A DNA stretch of 64,000 nt, from contig NZ_SNYF01000005.1 of assembly GCF_004362805.1 (NCBI RefSeq), forward strand, positions 1,260,688 through 1,324,687, read 5' to 3'. Each line of letters opens with the position of its first letter. The stretch's first letter is position 1. Under the pieces are notes generated by a model. It searched no databases. It saw nothing but the letters and a program-made list of their open reading frames with translations, and was not told the origin of the DNA. The translations under genes and the position numbers were made by a program. This document shows, piece by piece, positions 63,101-64,000 of the stretch. This DNA comes from Algoriphagus boseongensis. GTDB lineage: Bacteria > Bacteroidota > Bacteroidia > Cytophagales > Cyclobacteriaceae.

Positions 63101-64000
63101 CATCCAAAAAAAATCATCATTGGGACCTGAGATTTTGTTAGGATAAACCTGATAGGGTATTTCAGTCTTGTTGGTAGCAAGAATTTTAACCAGAGGATGA
63201 TTTTGATCCAATTCTATAGAATTAAGACTTTCCCATTTTTTCCCTGGCTCCCTGACATCAATTTTATAGCCGTTGACACAAAGAGGAGCATCTATCCGCT
63301 TTCCAGCTTCTTGAGGATTTTCTGCAAGTTGCCGAATGTACCATACCAAAATCTGCTCATCATCCCAGCCTAAACGAATTCCAGTTTCAGATTGCGGAGC
63401 AAATCCATCCGGCTTCTCTTCTAGCATGTTACCACTGATGGGTTGATTTGCATGGACAACCTTGGCAAAGCCATCATCATAGGAGCGTGATTCCAAAAAC
63501 AATTCATCCCAAGGGGCTATAGGAACAGGCGCCTGCGGATCAGATGCCTTTTTGTAGGTTACAGGAAAAGTTAATGCAGAAAATACTGGCCGGGTTTCTC
63601 CAATTTTCAATTTTGGAATTCTTGCTGCGTATCGCTTAACCAATGGCCCATTTAGGTTGGATTGGTTAGATTCCAAAGTTTTCTTTTGAGCAGTCAAATA
63701 AGGTTCATTGATGATATTGGCGTAGATGTATCCCCCTTTCTCAAACCATTCTTTGTCTACTTTGACACTTACCGAATAGATCATCCCACAAGCCTTAGCC
63801 AATAATGGCTGCCTAATTATATGTGCAAATACTTTTCCCCAGCTCAGACTTGTTTTGGGAGCAATCAGACCTGAAGGTTTTTGATCGCGAATAGCACAGG
63901 CATAGCTGTCGTCGGTGACGGCATTAGGGTGTCTGGGTTGGGTAAAATTAAAGCTCTCTCGATAGCTTACCGGGAGGTATTTTCTGACTGTTTTTGATTC
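60161..64000 (-). CDS. Very large hypothetical protein (5' end outside window)
   Basis: The frame is open to the right edge, so the N-terminus lies beyond the window; the TTG at 63802 is not a real start, since coding continues for at least 66 more codons with no stop. At least 1279 residues are visible. The sequence is soluble and strand-rich with no transmembrane segments and many Pro/Asp/Asn residues, such as SIFKTHKFRNDRDQEWRKKV and FAHIIRQPLLAKACG. The end is unusual, FVCCPTCE, with three cysteines near the terminus. I recognise no family. A bidirectional terminator is immediately downstream of its stop. Confidence 0.7.
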   Translation of the reverse strand, partial: ESKTVRKYLPVSYRESFNFTQPRHPNAVTDDSYACAIRDQKPSGLIAPKTSLSWGKVFAHIIRQPLLAKACGMIYSVSVKVDKEWFEKGGYIYANIINEPYLTAQKKTLESNQSNLNGPLVKRYAARIPKLKIGETRPVFSALTFPVTYKKASDPQAPVPIAPWDELFLESRSYDDGFAKVVHANQPISGNMLEEKPDGFAPQSETGIRLGWDDEQILVWYIRQLAENPQEAGKRIDAPLCVNGYKIDVREPGKKWESLNSIELDQNHPLVKILATNKTEIPYQVYPNKISGPNDDFFWMPMYYASWLGKSMVAEDKDAIKLFKTDQNYSEYAKGNPGKPGVDPNKTLNPIPLNTDLRYGGTYEFRVRLADISGGGPKVEDSPLNDAASPLTTVSFRRYINPDLLRIEKPLHLLNQTATIFNAGDDDETSFDDNTVLHVKRPMLEYPAVIFTKKYPNALDLLRNQTFPDKNIKPALADPDVTKVYIRVEVKSLRMDNAWSQNGKDDYITLYQTHRFFPSDFEQTLDIPIQFIDVPVLNLGNEANPFLRDDLKSSNLNGMNELVLPTGRQIRVTMRAVAEVGGNSEEYFGVIDPDQELDSRYGKKTQLSFYRPPFDENEPLLGVYGNVPEIQGIYLRPDEVPTLKKNQFSALIQRISESNQSEAVKRLADALGCESKGMTLVAPKGQRIAFGCSNRIRHSLAPDGSSITFASNAELQNHWIGALSYQLDRDWAWDALQNDAFSIFKTHKFRNDRDQEWRKKVLVGEIELKHTVSFEAIQDDRYGQVNRSFTRIIFLDALEPKNDLKHGVLNQPRFPDEIWANYEIEANFKSQHPGVETKKTPWLALPTVLPPSQIPKIKSVGIAFSPYDRADDYSSTEARRRHLWVEFEEPIHNPDDQYFCRVLANSPDQLISNNSPEQFLAPEESPINLDPEWIRVITPGQSNDLSGLNAMQQMVPSTDSDRHFILPLPPGMYSESPEMFGFFTYEFRVGHGHFVEREEVDKEFNLDFLSVNELPAVSQNAPKGNLWSTAQGRFGRPLRVTGVQHPAPNLLCTLNRDDLRMFVSAPFAKAVYNGKNVTSKPPRTSLWAVLYAQVYQADGLDFRNILLGEKEMKIGVKINPKKGEKDQFQELLAQSYQVNKVPDLIQASLKLDVKVQVKGNVLAQLKDKHPVGTAIFTSEEIAQRLSLFGLPEDSPLSVLVVEVFGNITNLFDHMDVMDLYRQRINPEFERMARSAETGKRPETIANAEIRPLSRGLGHFRILRTSPLTKVPFVCCPTCE

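Noticed and set aside
1..64000. CRISPR arrays, tRNA/rRNA genes, insertion sequences or prophage genes
   Set aside because: No regularly spaced repeats, cloverleaf or rRNA sequence, transposase motifs or phage genes were seen by reading; a tRNA scan was not possible here.

Overview
The window looks like a chromosomal segment of a Bacteroidota bacterium, probably Cytophagales (an Algoriphagus or Cyclobacterium-type marine heterotroph). This is inferred from protein style, moderate-to-low GC, weak ribosome binding sites, promoter -7 boxes of the TAnnTTTG type, and core genes such as prfB, gatC and ilvE. No rRNA, tRNA, CRISPR array or insertion sequence was recognised. Both ends cut through genes: a penicillin-acylase-family enzyme at the left and a very large unknown protein at the right.

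Region 1 (1-2762) holds the truncated acylase and an overlapping DinB-like gene. Region 2 (2874-32060) is a 29-kb island with every gene on the minus strand. It encodes at least eleven predicted hydrolases, most of them expected to cut amide bonds: two D-aminoacylase-like and two prolidase-like amidohydrolases, one YtcJ-like amidohydrolase, two M20 peptidases, three NylB/beta-lactamase-type serine hydrolases and one C45 Ntn hydrolase. With them are three DcaP-like porins, three further outer-membrane barrels, a ThrE amino-acid exporter, an HdeD-like membrane protein, a lipoprotein and an NTF2-fold protein. A MalT/LuxR-type STAND regulator sits at the upstream end. No SusC/SusD pair is present. 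The layout suggests a porin-fed utilisation locus for N-acylated, D- or otherwise modified peptides and amides. A near-identical 16-mer lies just outside each end of the island.

Region 3 (32343-52673) is mostly housekeeping: msrB, a DUF2400 protein, a LysM protein, an NfeD protease, a truncated haemoglobin, plsC, gatC, a membrane-TPR protein, an ABC ATPase, cobalamin adenosyltransferase, ilvE, prfB with a programmed +1 frameshift, an MFS transporter, an Xaa-Pro peptidase, a MATE pump, a NUDIX hydrolase and an Lrp regulator.

Region 4 (52677-54604) groups a divergent cryptochrome/photolyase-family gene with two tiny genes, a 46-aa DUF2256 protein and a TIGR03643 protein. Region 5 (54683-60110) is a sulfur/redox module: rhodanese, a TauE/SafE exporter with a sterol-desaturase-like enzyme, a universal stress protein, a Crp/Fnr regulator with a cysteine cluster, and sulfide:quinone oxidoreductase. 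Four promoters here (rhodanese, TauE, crp, SQR) each carry a GTGA-N6-TyAC palindrome whose centre is 33-35 bp upstream of a -7-like box. This spacing suits class II activation and implies one local Crp-type sulfur regulon. It is the clearest candidate for an undescribed system in the window. No gene-free stretch exceeds 300 bases.
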